A stretch of DNA of 64,000 bases from Leucosporidium creatinivorum (taxonomy: Eukaryota > Basidiomycota > Microbotryomycetes > Leucosporidiales > Leucosporidiaceae), in contig BCKL01000004.1 of assembly GCA_001600635.1 (NCBI GenBank), positions 1,375,122-1,439,121 on the forward strand, written 5' to 3'. Positions 10,747 through 21,205 of this stretch are shown here, in pieces (within the stretch, counting starts at the first letter, position 1; each line of letters opens with the position of its first letter). The notes beneath the pieces were generated by a model that was not told the DNA's origin, did not search any database, and saw only the letters and a program-made list of their open reading frames with translations. The position numbers and the translations under genes were made by a program.

Positions 10747-12041
10747 AGTAGAGCAAAAGCCGAAAAGAGGCCGAAATAGAGATGTACAGTCAGTCACACA
10801 CCCGACAGTGGCCTCTGAGAGACCAGCGAAGGCTACATACAGTAGCGTCTATCGCTATTGCTCGCTACATTGCCGTGAGCTTCTAGGTGGCATAGCATCG
10901 TTGTTCGCAGTGAGTCGGAGCTCGGACTTTGCGCAGCGACTCGGCGAGCGGCTCTTGAACTCTGCTGCTCGACCCACCTCATCTCATGGGCCTAGTGCAA
11001 GTCGTGAGAGGCGTGTGCAACGCTGCAGAGTCCTGCAGCTATACTTAGGAGCAAGCGAGGCCAGCTGCGAACTGTCTCGCCGAACAAGGCAGGGGAACTT
11101 CCCTCGCTCTCGATGAGGAGCAGAGCATGTCCAGCCTCAAATACAACCTTCGCGGCCGATGTATAGTGGATCGACAGTGATCGTGACGCTAAGTGCGAAA
11201 CAAAAGTGCGCTGCCCCAACAGCAGAGAGCAGCAGCGCCGAGTAAGGAAACTGCTCGTCCAGCCACCTCGGCCCTCGATCGCCCGGCTTCGGTGGGAGGG
11301 AGCTGAGCGAAAGCCGAGCTGATGCCCAGCAAGGGCTGTAGGTGTGCTGAGATGGAGCTCGTCTGTCCGTGAAAGTATGTACAGCCAGCTCTGGGACTGT
11401 GCAGCAGTCGAAGCTGAACCACTCGGCGCTGCGAAAGTCGAAGCGCTCGCCCAGCTGTCAACTCTTTCGCTTCTACCTCTCCCTCGCTATGCTCGAACGA
11501 AGACAATCAAACCGCGGAGCCGAAAGGATCTACGCAGTCGAGCTTTCTCTCTGCGCCCCTAGAGCTCCATGTACGACTGCTCTACATGCTCGGGACGTCC
11601 CTTCGCCGGCTGGAGCTGCTCGGCGAGGGGCGACCCGATTGTAGGAATCATCGACTCCGCAGCTCACTCTCGCGTGTATGACCATACTAAGTGACTGTAG
11701 GGTAACCCTCCCCTCGCAAAGCGAGTGGCCAGCCTGCCAGTCGCTGGATCCGACCTAGGCACTCGCCGAATCCGGTCTCCTTCTCCACCACTCACCATGC
11801 AACAACCTCTCTTTGTGGTCGCTTCGGCCGGGCGTCCCCTTCGGTCACTGCATCCTTGCTCACCGACAGCTGGTTTTGCTTCTCTTCCTCCTTGTCCTCA
11901 CTTCTCCCAAGCTCTTTCGTCGCCGGTCGACCCCCCTTCTTCGCCTTTCGCCCTTCGCTTTCTACTTTCGCTTCCTGCTTTGACAGCAGCGTTCGCTCCC
12001 TTTCGCACCTCGTCTTTCAGCCTTTTCTATTTTCGACGACG
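10747..12041. other. 1.3-kb gap between reductase and LPMO genes
   Basis: I see no exon with convincing protein sequence on either strand. The first part is rich in short words such as TACAGTAG, GCTACA and CTGCAG. The last 270 bp before 12042 are strongly pyrimidine-rich, typical of fungal promoters, and probably drive the LPMO gene. Short open frames here have low-complexity translations. Confidence 0.45.
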
Positions 12042-15000
12042 ATGCCTTCTTTCACTTCTTCCCTTGTTGCCCTTTCGCTCGCCGCTTCGGCGGTCGCTCA
12101 CCAGACGATCTGGTCTCGTAAGTCGGCCCCTCTCGTCCCTGCTGCTCCGTTCGCGATATTGACCGATAAACACACACACAGGCTCCATGTACGGCGTCGG
12201 ATGGAAAGCCCTTGGCGCTAACGAGGACTTTGAATTCGATGGTGAGCTTGCGCCGAGTGGACCTCCATTGCCGAAGCTGATCTCTGCCTTTCTGACAGAC
12301 GGAGACCCATTCGCGCCCCTCGGACCCGAGTGGCAGCAAGATGACTGGTGGTTCCGTGGACCTGGCGCTCGTGCCCTCCCTCCCGTCGCGGGCGAGGTGT
12401 CCGAGCTCGTCGCCGGAGGGTCCATCACCTTCGAGATCGCTTGCCATGTCGCTTGGACCTCGTTCGGCGTTAGTCCCACTGTACCAGGATCCCTCCTTGA
12501 TTCGTGTCCCGGAAACCCTGGTTCGTTTTGTCTCCTTTCTGTACCTCGAACGCGAGGGCAGGGTGGAAGCTCACCCCACTCTCTCTCTCGCAGGCGCCTA
12601 CCACTCTGGAGATCCCGCCGCCACCGACATTGATCCCTCCCTCCTCTCTGGATGCGCTCTCGGTATTGCTGACGTCGACAACATTGAGGATGTAGGTCAA
12701 CTCGAGCCTCTCGGCCCCGCGCCATTCGCTGACCCTTGTGCTCGCAGGTCACCATCGACAACCTCGCCATCTTCTCGGTCAACCACGAGTGTGTCAAGCA
12801 GAAGGTCACTACTTTCGAGATCCCCGAGCGCATGCCTCCTTGCACGGGAGACAAGTGCATCTGTGGATGGTGTGAGTCCGACCTCGGCGTTCCCCTCTCG
12901 CAACTTCGGCGCTGACTTGCTCCCTTCCCCAACAGTCTGGCTCGCCAACAACGGAACTGGAAACTTCTGTGAGTATCCGAGCGTACTTGTGAGCACTGCA
13001 GAGACTGACCTCGCCTCTCCCTGCAGACATGACCGCTTTCGACTGCAACGTCGTCGGCTCGCCCATCGACGCTACTCCCATCATGGCGCCTGTCGATCCC
13101 AACTGGTGCTCGCGTGAGGATTGGGCTGCCGGAACCTGCACCGAGAACACTGGTGCTAAGCGGCCTCTTTGTGAGTTGTCCGATGAGCCGACTTTTCTGC
13201 TCGGCGCTGACCACCTCTGTCTCGTGCAGACTCGTACAACTACCCAACCAACGTCGTCTGGCAGGGCAACTGGGACAGGCCCGGATACGTGAGTGCTGCC
13301 TCCTTGTCCTCCTCTCCCTTCTCCCTCTCTCGTTCCTTCTGCTCCCGTCTCCCTCTCTCGTTCCTTCTGCTCCCGTCTCTCTCTCTCGTGTCTTCTGCTC
13401 CCGTGCTTATTCCCTTCTTTCTTTCTCCTTTTCCTAGCATGCTCGATGGGGCTTCAAGAATGATGGTGCCCAGAACGACATCTGTACGTCTTGAGCAGAG
13501 CTGGATCGTCGCCGAGCTCGTTCCGACGCTGACTTACGATCTTTTTCCTTTCGCATAGTCGAGGCCCCCGTCGTCAACACTACTACATCGGTCAGCTCGA
13601 TTATTAGCGCCACCAGCACTTCTGTAGCTTCGTCATCGACCGTCTCGGTCCAGCCTACGCCTTCGGTCCAGCCCGTAACCTCGGCTCCCGTCTCGACCAC
13701 AATCTCGACAACCGTCCCTCCTACGACAACCAGCGTCGTCCCTACTACGTCCAAGACTACCATCACGGTCGTCGCGCCTACCACCTCGTCGAGCTCCCTC
13801 GCCATCAGCAGCAGCTCTTCGAGCTCGGCCTCTGTCCCTGCCTCCTCCTCGTCGTCTTCTTCGGCTACAACGACCATCAGCGTCAAGCCGTCAACCTCCT
13901 CGACCTCGTCCACCACGGTCAAGACTTCGAGCTCCAAGGCTTACGCAGCATCGTCGACTGGAAATGTCGCCGCCGGAGCCGGTCCCGCTTCATCGAGCTC
14001 CTCGGTCGCTCCTTCGTCCAGCTCGACCTCCTCGGTTGCTCCTTTATCTACTTCGACATCCTCGGCCGCTCCCACCACGACCCAGGCTCCCTCCAAGTCC
14101 AGCAGCTCGACTTCCAAGTCCTCCTCGGCAAGCCCCATGGTCTGGTCCCTCGTCGTGACTACCACCCCCGCTCCCACGACTACTTCGGCGCAGACTACCA
14201 CCTCCAAAACCTCGACTGCCGCCCTTACCACCGCTGCTGCCGCCTCGGCCACCCCCGTCAACCTCGCTCTCGGCGGCGCGGTTCAGGCTTCGACCGAGAA
14301 CACTTCGTCTGGTCAGACCGCTGCCAAGGCTATCGATGGACATCTCGGAGGATACCCCAAGTCGAGCGCCTGGGAGGTGAGCACCTTCACTTGTACTCCT
14401 CTCGTCGCGCAGTCGCTGACTTCGGCGTTCTCCTCATCTCGCAGTGGGCCACGCTTTCGCAGAAGGCAGGCGCCTGGATCAAGCTCTCCTGGGACTCAGC
14501 ACCTACCTTCAACCACATTGCTCTCTACGACCGCCCCAACCTCAGCGATCAGATCCTCGCCGGAACCCTCACCTTCGCAGACGGCTCCTCGGTCGCTGTC
14601 GGCCCTCTCAACAACGACGGATCGGCGACCTACATCGACCTTCCCTCGGTCACTAGTGGCTCGATCGTTTTCACTGTCACCAAGGTGTCGTCAACGACCA
14701 CCAACGTCGGACTTTCAGAGTTCCAGGTCTACTTGAGCGATGCTTCCAAGTGAGCCTTCTTTCACAACCTTTCGCCGAACAACGAGCTGATTGTGTTCTT
14801 TACTACCCAGGTTCACTTCGATCGTCTCTCCTACCGCTTCGAGCACTCCGGCCTTCTCGTGGAGTCTGTACAACCCCAAGCGTGTCAAGCCTACGTGAGT
14901 CTTCGCCGAGCTGCTCTTTCCCGCCTGCGGAGCTCCAGCTGACGCCTCCTCGCGCATGCAGCACGACCACCACCCCGGCCAAGAAGGCTGCCGCGACCAC

Positions 15001-15205
15001 CACTATCGGAGTCAAGGCCGCCGCGACCCAAGCCGGCGCCCAGTCAGCGACCGCTCAAGCGTGGACCCTCGTCCCTACTGGCACCCTCTCTACCCGCCGT
15101 TCTATCTCCGAGCGTCTCTCTGCTTTCAAACGCAACATCGCTGCCAGGCAACGTCATGCTCGCGACTTCACCAGCGAGCTCAATGCCGACGAGCTCTTTG
15201 AGTAG
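12042..15205 (+). CDS. secreted AA14-like lytic polysaccharide monooxygenase with C-terminal F5/8C-like domain
   Basis: Thirteen exons (12042-12117, 12182-12241, 12299-12520, 12594-12691, 12748-12871, 12936-12968, 13027-13170, 13230-13288, 13438-13483, 13559-14376, 14445-14749, 14811-14894, 14962-15205) give 770 residues. Residues 1-19 are a signal peptide; cleavage after AVA exposes His20, the N-terminal His of a copper His-brace. The catalytic part (20-280) follows the AA14 pattern as I remember it: DDWWFRGPG, CPGNP, FSVNHECV (second His), CICGWFWL and FYMTAFDCNV (Tyr). A Ser/Thr linker of about 230 residues follows. A discoidin/F5/8C-like domain comes next (from VNLALGGAVQAS, then GAWIKLSWD and GLSEFQVYL). 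The tail is basic, and no GPI signal is seen. AA14 enzymes oxidise xylan on cellulose; the substrate here is unknown. Intron 8 carries a minisatellite. Confidence 0.8.
13321..13407 (+). repeat. three-copy pyrimidine minisatellite inside LPMO intron 8
   Basis: A unit of about 28 nt built around CTCTCTCGTTCCTTCTGCTC, then CCGTCT, is repeated three times with small changes. It makes intron 8 (13289-13437) about 149 nt long, more than twice the usual length here. Confidence 0.85.
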
Positions 15206-15708
15206 TCTAAGATCGCCGAGAACCTCCTTTGATAGACGCCTGTAGCTTTTAATCGCCTGTAGCGTACTCTTGCATGTGTACACTCAATTGTTCCTCCTTG
15301 CTGCAAAGCACTTGTTCATCTTATCTCGTGCATGGCTTTCGCTGAGCTTGCGAGCTTGAAGCCGAGCGCCGAGCTGGGCGATGATGGCTCGCGAGTGACG
15401 AGGAGAGCGCGGGCTGTAAGCCGACTCTAGGTACCCCCACTTTCTGCTTACTCTGTCAGACTTAAGCAAGAGATCTCGCGAAGAGACAGATGGAGAAGAT
15501 CGCCGAGGCTGGAGAGCAGCAGTCTGTAGGTGAGACGTCGGTACAGCAGAGAGCAGGAGGTCCATGAACGAAACAGCCAGACAACCTGGCCGAGCTACAG
15601 CCCCCTCATGAGCATTTAACTCACCTTTCCTCGCCGTTCGCGCCTCTCACCCTTCTCCATTTCACTTCGCTCCGAGCTCACCTACGAAAAGGGGAGCTGT
15701 AGGACGAT
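15206..15708. other. 503-bp gap holding LPMO 3' flank and copy B promoter
   Basis: From about 15335 onward the sequence matches, in inverse orientation, the region upstream of copy A, so the right repeat arm begins here. No coding exon is seen. The segment just before 15709 has a run matching the copy A promoter closely. Confidence 0.5.
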
Positions 15709-17465
15709 ATGCTCTCCCGTTCACAGCGGTCCAACTTGAACCAGGAGAACCCCCAGCTGCGCCCTCACTCGACGTCGAACTCGCTGCACCCGACCAAGAC
15801 TCCCGCTCGTCAAGCGCCGCAAGCTGGCCAATCCAAGCCTGGGTTGACGGGAGGTAAAGGACTACAGACGACGGCGAAGGCTGCTGGCAGAGTGTTGGGA
15901 GCTAAAGATGGGAACAAGGGCAAAGGACCTGCAGGTGAGTAGCTTTGCAGAGCGAGCGCCGGACGAGCGAGTGTGTTGTGATGCGATCTGAGAGCGGGCT
16001 GGTTGGGCTGCCGAAGGGCTACCGAGGGCAGCGCGGAGGTAATGTACTATGCTACAGCTGCTCTGTACCTCCCTAGCACTCCTGCAGCCCTTCCCCGCCC
16101 CGCCATGACCCTCTGTCTCCGACGCGTCTCGTTTCGGGCTTCAGCGTAAGAGCAGTGCTGACCTGTGATGCCCTACAGAATCGACGCTGCTCTTCCCTGG
16201 CAAAGCATCAACCTCCACCGCCGTCCCTTCCTGCGCACCAGTCAAGCCTGTCGCCGCTGCTCCCGCCCCCTTCCTCCCTTCGCACCTTCGCACACCTTCG
16301 CCTGGCCTGCACAAATTCGCGCCGATGTCCTTCTCGCCTGAGGTGGAGCCTGATGTCGAAACGGAGCAGGAGCAGGAAGAGCTCGATCTGAGTGTGGATC
16401 GCGAGGTCGAGTTGGCGGGCAAGAGCTCGGCGGACTTTGGTGAGTCCAGCGAGCCGAGCAGGCCGTCGACCACAAGCTCACCTTTCTACCCTCTGCAGAC
16501 GAGCCCTTCGAGCCCGACTTCCCTCTGCCCGACTTCAAGACGGCTGGCTTTGGCGCAGCGTTCCGAGCGACCCCCTTCTTTGCCTGCGAGGANNTNGCCG
16601 ANTGGCAGAAGCGAGACGAGGAAGAGAGGAACGAGTTCAGGGCCGAGCTGGACGAGGAGATGGTCAAGGATGATTGTGAGTCGTCTCTGCTCTTGTCGCA
16701 GAGCCCCCCTCACTGACTTGCTTCTCGCAACAGTCATCGACTCGCTCTTCGATTCGTCGAAGCCCATCTTCCCCAGGCCAAAGCGTCAACCTCTTTCCGC
16801 CAAGCCCTCCAACACCTCCTCGGCTGCAACTCGTGGCCGCCCCACCTCCGTGCTAAACAATTCGACCAATCGCCGCCCTCCAGCTCTCGGCGTTCCCTCC
16901 ACCGTCTNGCGCCCTTACTCGACTCTCCGCAAGGGTCCCACTCCCACCTCTTCCAGCGTTCGCCAATCCAACGCTCCTTCGACTACCGCCAAGACCACCT
17001 CATTCCTCCAACCTTCCACCGCTCGCGCTCCCCTCTCCCGCTCGGTCGGCCCTTCGGCCACCGCTCCCCGTCCTCGCCCTCCCCTCGCAGGCGCCAAATC
17101 CGCCTCCGCCGTCCCTACTCGACTCTCAAAGCCCGCACTGCCCACCTTGAAGGCTCTTAACGAGGGAGGAGCCAAGACTGTGAAGCAGGCGAGGAGCTTG
17201 GTGGGCAATGCAGAGGCCGAGAAGGAGTTGGGCATGTGGGGCATTGAGGATACGGGGTTGGGCTTACTGGAGGAGGAGGAGATCGAGATGGAGCAGGAGG
17301 AGTTTGCGTTTGAGCGTTGAGAGCCGGAGAAAGGAAGGAGCCGAGAGAGGCCGGGCCTCGTCAGTGCAGCTTAGTAACCCCCACCGCCATCAGCATCAGT
17401 CTTTGTGTTCTACTTGTCACTATCTTGCATTTCTCATTCGTTCACACACTACTTCACTGACCTTA
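15335..17465. repeat. right arm of the large inverted repeat
   Basis: This is the inverse match to 1130-3255. In the core the coordinates of corresponding bases add up to 18593 in both arms, and the N positions here (16593, 16594, 16596, 16602, 16908) obey this exactly. Beyond 17465 weaker similarity to the end of the membrane-protein gene near 1090 continues for about 60 bp. Confidence 0.85.
15709..17320 (+). CDS. unrecognised degron-like nuclear protein, copy B
   Basis: Four exons (15709-15934, 16179-16439, 16499-16675, 16734-17320) give 416 residues. It is the partner of copy A with the same exon structure and D-box-like N-terminus. The central region is identical to copy A apart from unreadable N codons. 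Differences lie in the first two exons and the last 40 residues: QSKPG for PSKPG, VETEQEQ for IETEMEQ, and a C-terminus ending FAFER with one extra Glu. All splice sites are intact in both copies, so both could be expressed. It is followed tail-to-tail by the F-box gene, 277 bp away. Function is unknown; a securin-like role is speculation. Confidence 0.75.
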
Positions 17466-17597
17466 CGAGAGCTCACCCCGCTCTCACCTTCACCGAACCC
17501 GAGGTCGTTCTCCGCGAAGTGTCGGTCGAATCAAGCTCCGTTCACAAGCGAATAGCAAGGGTATCTTGAGCCTATCAAGCAAAACCTCGAGGCGCCG

Positions 17598-19779
17598 TCA
17601 TCCACATCGTCGCGCCTCCGCTCGCCTCCGTCTCAGCTTGCTCGGCCGTCGGCGTCTGCCTAGGAACAGCTTGATCTTGGCGTCTTCAGTCACGGTGAGC
17701 TCCTTGCCAGCGTGCTCGAACCTCCAGTTCCAGATGACCTCGTCGGTAGCGTGCCATTCAATGAGCTCGATGCGAGTGCGCTTGGCGAGTCGCGTGAAGC
17801 GCTGGCGATGAATCGGTTTGACGGCGTCGAGGTCCTCACCTGTAGTTGTAAAAGGTCAGCTGTGGCAGGGAGGTGCTATTCGTCAATAACGTACGGATCC
17901 TGCGAACGATCTCCTGCTCAGGCGTGTTGCCTCGCGTAGTGACGACCCTGAAGTGACCTCGCTTCTCGCTTCGGATGGTCTTGCCGTCGGGGGCGTAAAG
18001 GAAGCAATCGTTTCGCGGGTGCGTGATGGGATGATCAAAAGCGAAGGTCAAGAGGCGAGGGAGCGAGGCGGCGACCTTCTTGAGCAGCCAGTCCTGAGGG
18101 GCGCTTCGCGTCAGCGGCGCTCGGCGATGACTTGGTCGACGGGGTTCTCGCTCGCCGCTTCGAGAGCCCAATGACCGGACGTGCTGGAGAAGTGGACAAG
18201 CTCGGGGCATCCCTTGACCACGGCGGTGATGGTGCTTTGCGTGAGAGGTCCGATAGCGTGGACGAGGAGGTGAAGCTTGCGAAGATGGCGAAGCTCGGTC
18301 GGTGGAGGGGTGAAGAGCGAGGCGAGGTCGGATCCCTGGATGCCGTTGAGACCGAGGCTGCAAGTCAAGGGCGTTAGTGAGTAGTGCAGCGAAGGGCAAG
18401 AGCGACCGCGCCGAGCAAAGCAACAGCAGCCCACCTTTGCAAAGTGCTGCCACGAATGAAGGTGCGAACCGATGGAGCGACGATGAGCTTTTCGTCAAAG
18501 AGGTAGTGACTGTGACATGTTGAGGCTGTTAGCCAACGGCGCAAGGCCTCGACGAAGCCTCAAACTCACAAGGTGCGAAGACTGGTGAGCTCGCGAGCCG
18601 GCGCTTTGAGCAGGTGCGGGCCTGAAGTATCGAAGGTGGTGAGGTTGAGCGATGTAGTGAGGAAGTGCTGAATGATGGGGTCGTGCGTAGAGGCGCTGAG
18701 GCCTAGGCGCTCGAGGCGAGGGAACTTGGGGAAGTAGCTGGTCTTCGAGAGACGCTTCATCTCAGCGAAGAGGCGGGAAAGGTAGAGCTTCTCTGACGTG
18801 GTGACCTGGTCATCGTGTGCAAGGACTGGGTTGAGTGCGAGCCAGACGAGTGTGTCCTTGGCCGCGAGGAGGAGCTTCGCCACGCCCTGATCCCACGCCG
18901 AGATGTGCTCGCCCACCGTCGCGACGTTATCGAAGACATTATCGAAGTCCAGAGGCAGCCGAGATCGGCGTTGGGGTGCCACCGTAATAGGACAGAGCTG
19001 GCTGAGTGAGGGGAAGGGTACGGCGTGTCGGTAGGCTTGCAGACTGAGGCCTTTGAGGCGAGGAGCGAGAGGAAGCAACGCCGGCAGCGATTCGACGGCA
19101 CCGAGGCCCATCGTGAGCGTGTGAAAGTTGGGGAGCCTTTGTAGAACCTCAACCCAGAGGGCGGGAATCGACGCAGGGATGCCGTAGGAGACCGAGACGA
19201 GCTTTGGCATGCGCTATTCAGAGAAGTCTAGTCAGCGAGCAGCGGCTGTCGATGGAGAGGTCTCTCTTACCTCCAAGCACTGCTTGACGAGCAAGATACT
19301 CTCCGGCGACGTCGTGTAGAGCGAGACGAGACTGAGGCGGAGACGACCGAGATCAGCTCTCCTCCCTCGCTGGAGGTCGAAAGATCCGACTCACCGCACG
19401 TGGCCAAGCAGCTCACTACTCTCAACGTCACGAATCTTCTGGATCGACTCCTCCGCTACCGGTTCCGAGTACGCTTGGGCGTCGCCGAGAACGAGTGCGC
19501 GAAAGACGAGGGGCTGAAGCGCGAGGCGAAGGCGCTTCGAGACCATGCTGAGGGTGACTACATCGCTGCAGCAGGATCCCAGCTCGGCGTAGCGCGGAGC
19601 GATCCAGTTCGCGTACGCGCGCGGCCAGGGCTCGAGGAAAGCGGCGATGTCGAGCAGCCTGCAAGAAGGGAAGAGATGAACTCAGCTCTCGCTCGAGCAG
19701 CAGCTGTAGCAGAGCAGGTCTGTACTTACACATGATCGGGCAGCAGCTCGAGAGTAAGCTTGTCCTGATCCTGGCTCAT
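17598..19779 (-). CDS. F-box/leucine-rich-repeat type protein
   Basis: Eight exons (19779-19730, 19658-19395, 19331-19271, 19213-18570, 18509-18435, 18357-about 18132, 18093-17895, 17839-17598) give about 586 residues. The N-terminus (LELLPDHVLLDIAAFLEPWP, then SMVSKRLRLALQPLVFRALV) fits an F-box, which binds Skp1 in SCF ubiquitin ligases. The rest shows degenerate leucine-rich segments such as LPNFHTLTMGLGAVESLPAL and RLERLGLSAS, typical of fungal F-box/LRR proteins that choose the substrate. The substrate is unknown. The last exon ends with an Arg-rich tail. One splice junction (18141/18132 to 18093) lacks a standard donor: GTCATC would give a 38-nt intron and GTCGAC a 47-nt one; both keep the frame. 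Confidence 0.65.
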
Positions 19780-20495
19780 CCTAGACGAAGCGGGCGACGA
19801 GCGAGCAGCAACGAGGTGATGGGCGGAGAGAAAGAGGTGGAGTGCCGTTCGTCGAGAGGGAACGAGCTCGGTTCGGTTCGGAGCCGAGTCTCTCTGTAGC
19901 TGTGTGGCTACTCCCAGAGTCGATTGATAGAGTCGGCCCTCCTACATGCTATCTCGAGCTACAGGACAGCCTGCACCAGCCTCGGCTCGCCGACTCGCCC
20001 TCTCAGAGTTCCGTTTGTTGTCCGTGNAAGTAGCTATGACCAAGGAACGACGTCCAGGCATATACTAGGGGTGTCTACAGCCAGGGTGAAGAGTTAGAGG
20101 AGGCTTCATAGAGGGCAAGGGTCGGCTTACAGTCTCATCGAATAGTTCGGCGATGCTGACTCTTGCGGTCTGCAAGCCCACCGACTCGAGACGGGCGGCC
20201 GTAGTCCTGGAGATGGGGAAAAGATGGTCAGTATACATGCTGAGCTACATCGCATCCCACTCCAGTCTCTGCTGTGGCTCTCAACGACCTCGAGAGCGGG
20301 GCGAGCGAGCCCCACCGGCTTCGGCGCTGCTCTGCTTCTGCCAGGAAGCTCTGAAGTGGGACAGCAGAGTATAAGGCAGAATAGAAGACTCACCCTCTTC
20401 CATCTGGCCAACCCACGAGCTGGCTAACAATCTGCAGCTCTCGTTCCCTCGCCAATCGTCCTCCTCCGCCGAGCCTGCCTCTTCCCCCCTGCTGC
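19780..20495. other. 716-bp gap between F-box gene and dehydratase gene
   Basis: No exon is supported. One ambiguous base lies at 20037. The part next to 19779 is probably the F-box gene promoter and the part near 20495 the dehydratase 3' flank. Several CTGAC/CAG-like words occur but no reading frame connects them. Confidence 0.35.
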
Positions 20496-21035
20496 TCAGT
20501 CTGCAGCCTCCGCTACCTTCCGATCTCCTCCCTCCTTCGCAAACAAGCTAAACCTCTCCGCCAGCTTGACGTCCAACCCCGTCAGCGCTCCACCGCGGTC
20601 ATGCGTGGTGAGCTCAATCTCGACCTTGTTCCAGACGTTGCTCCACTCGGGGTGATGCTGTGTGAGGACATAGCTATCAGTAAAAACCTGTAACACCCCC
20701 TGCGAGCAACAACGACTCACATTGAGCTTCTCAGCGGCCAGCGCGCACCTGCTCATGAAGCCCCAAGCTTGCGAGAAGTCTTTGAACTCGAAGGAGCGCT
20801 GTAGGCGTTGCTGAGACGGCGGCTGAGCTGCATATCCTTCCGCCTCTGCTGCTGCAGGGTTGGCCAGCGGGATAGACTCGGGTGACGACGAGATGAGAGT
20901 CCAGCCGGAGGAAGTGAGCGTGGAGAGCTGTTTTGGTGTAGCAAAAGTGTTGCGAGCTGCAGCGTTGACGCTCATGGTACGAATGCCGTGCGTGGTAGTG
21001 AGGCGTAGCGACGAGATGCAGCGAAGCGAAGTCAT
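20496..21035 (-). CDS. pterin-4a-carbinolamine dehydratase
   Basis: Two exons (21035-20721 and 20657-20496) give 158 residues. The enzyme dehydrates 4a-hydroxy-tetrahydropterin, recycling the pterin cofactor of aromatic amino acid hydroxylases. The family signature is clear: [20 protein letters not shown], then [16 protein letters not shown] and TTHDRGGLT-like sequence, with the active-site His residues present. The core fold occupies about residues 25-150. I chose [10 protein letters not shown] as start; an in-frame ATG at 21083 adds an Arg-rich stretch and one at 20975 (MSVNAA) shortens it. The first 25 residues, with Arg and Ser and no acids, could be a mitochondrial signal. What it does in a yeast-like fungus is unclear. 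Confidence 0.88.
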   Translation of the reverse strand: MTSLRCISSLRLTTTHGIRTMSVNAAARNTFATPKQLSTLTSSGWTLISSSPESIPLANPAAAEAEGYAAQPPSQQRLQRSFEFKDFSQAWGFMSRCALAAEKLNVSRCCSQGVLQVFTDSYVLTQHHPEWSNVWNKVEIELTTHDRGGALTGLDVKLAERFSLFAKEGGDRKVAEAAD

Positions 21036-21205
21036 GGCGGGAGACGAAGGAGCGGTTCGGCGCCGACGACGATGACCTCTCATCTCGATTTTCGTTGACC
21101 AGCAAGAAGCTTCGTATTCTGCTAGCTTGAATCAGAGCCAGCTGAACCTCTCACGACTGTGTTACAGCTTAAACATTCATTCTACTTTCCACCGAGCGCT
21201 CGAAT

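Noticed and set aside
10747-12041. possible tRNA or other RNA gene in the 1.3-kb gap
   Set aside because: No GTTCGAATCC-type T-arm with matching acceptor stem was found here or in other gaps.
12027-13247. 406-codon open frame on the minus strand opposite the LPMO
   Set aside because: It is the antisense shadow of several LPMO exons and introns; its translation is low-complexity Arg/Ser/Gly and crosses good plus-strand splice sites.
13434-14343. Val/Glu- and Gly-rich minus-strand open frames
   Set aside because: They are the complement of the Ser/Thr/Pro linker of the LPMO; codon bias of the linker removes stops on the other strand.
1130-17465. mobile element as the cause of the inverted repeat
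   Set aside because: The arms contain an ordinary intron-bearing gene and flanks, with no transposase and no obvious target duplication at the edges.
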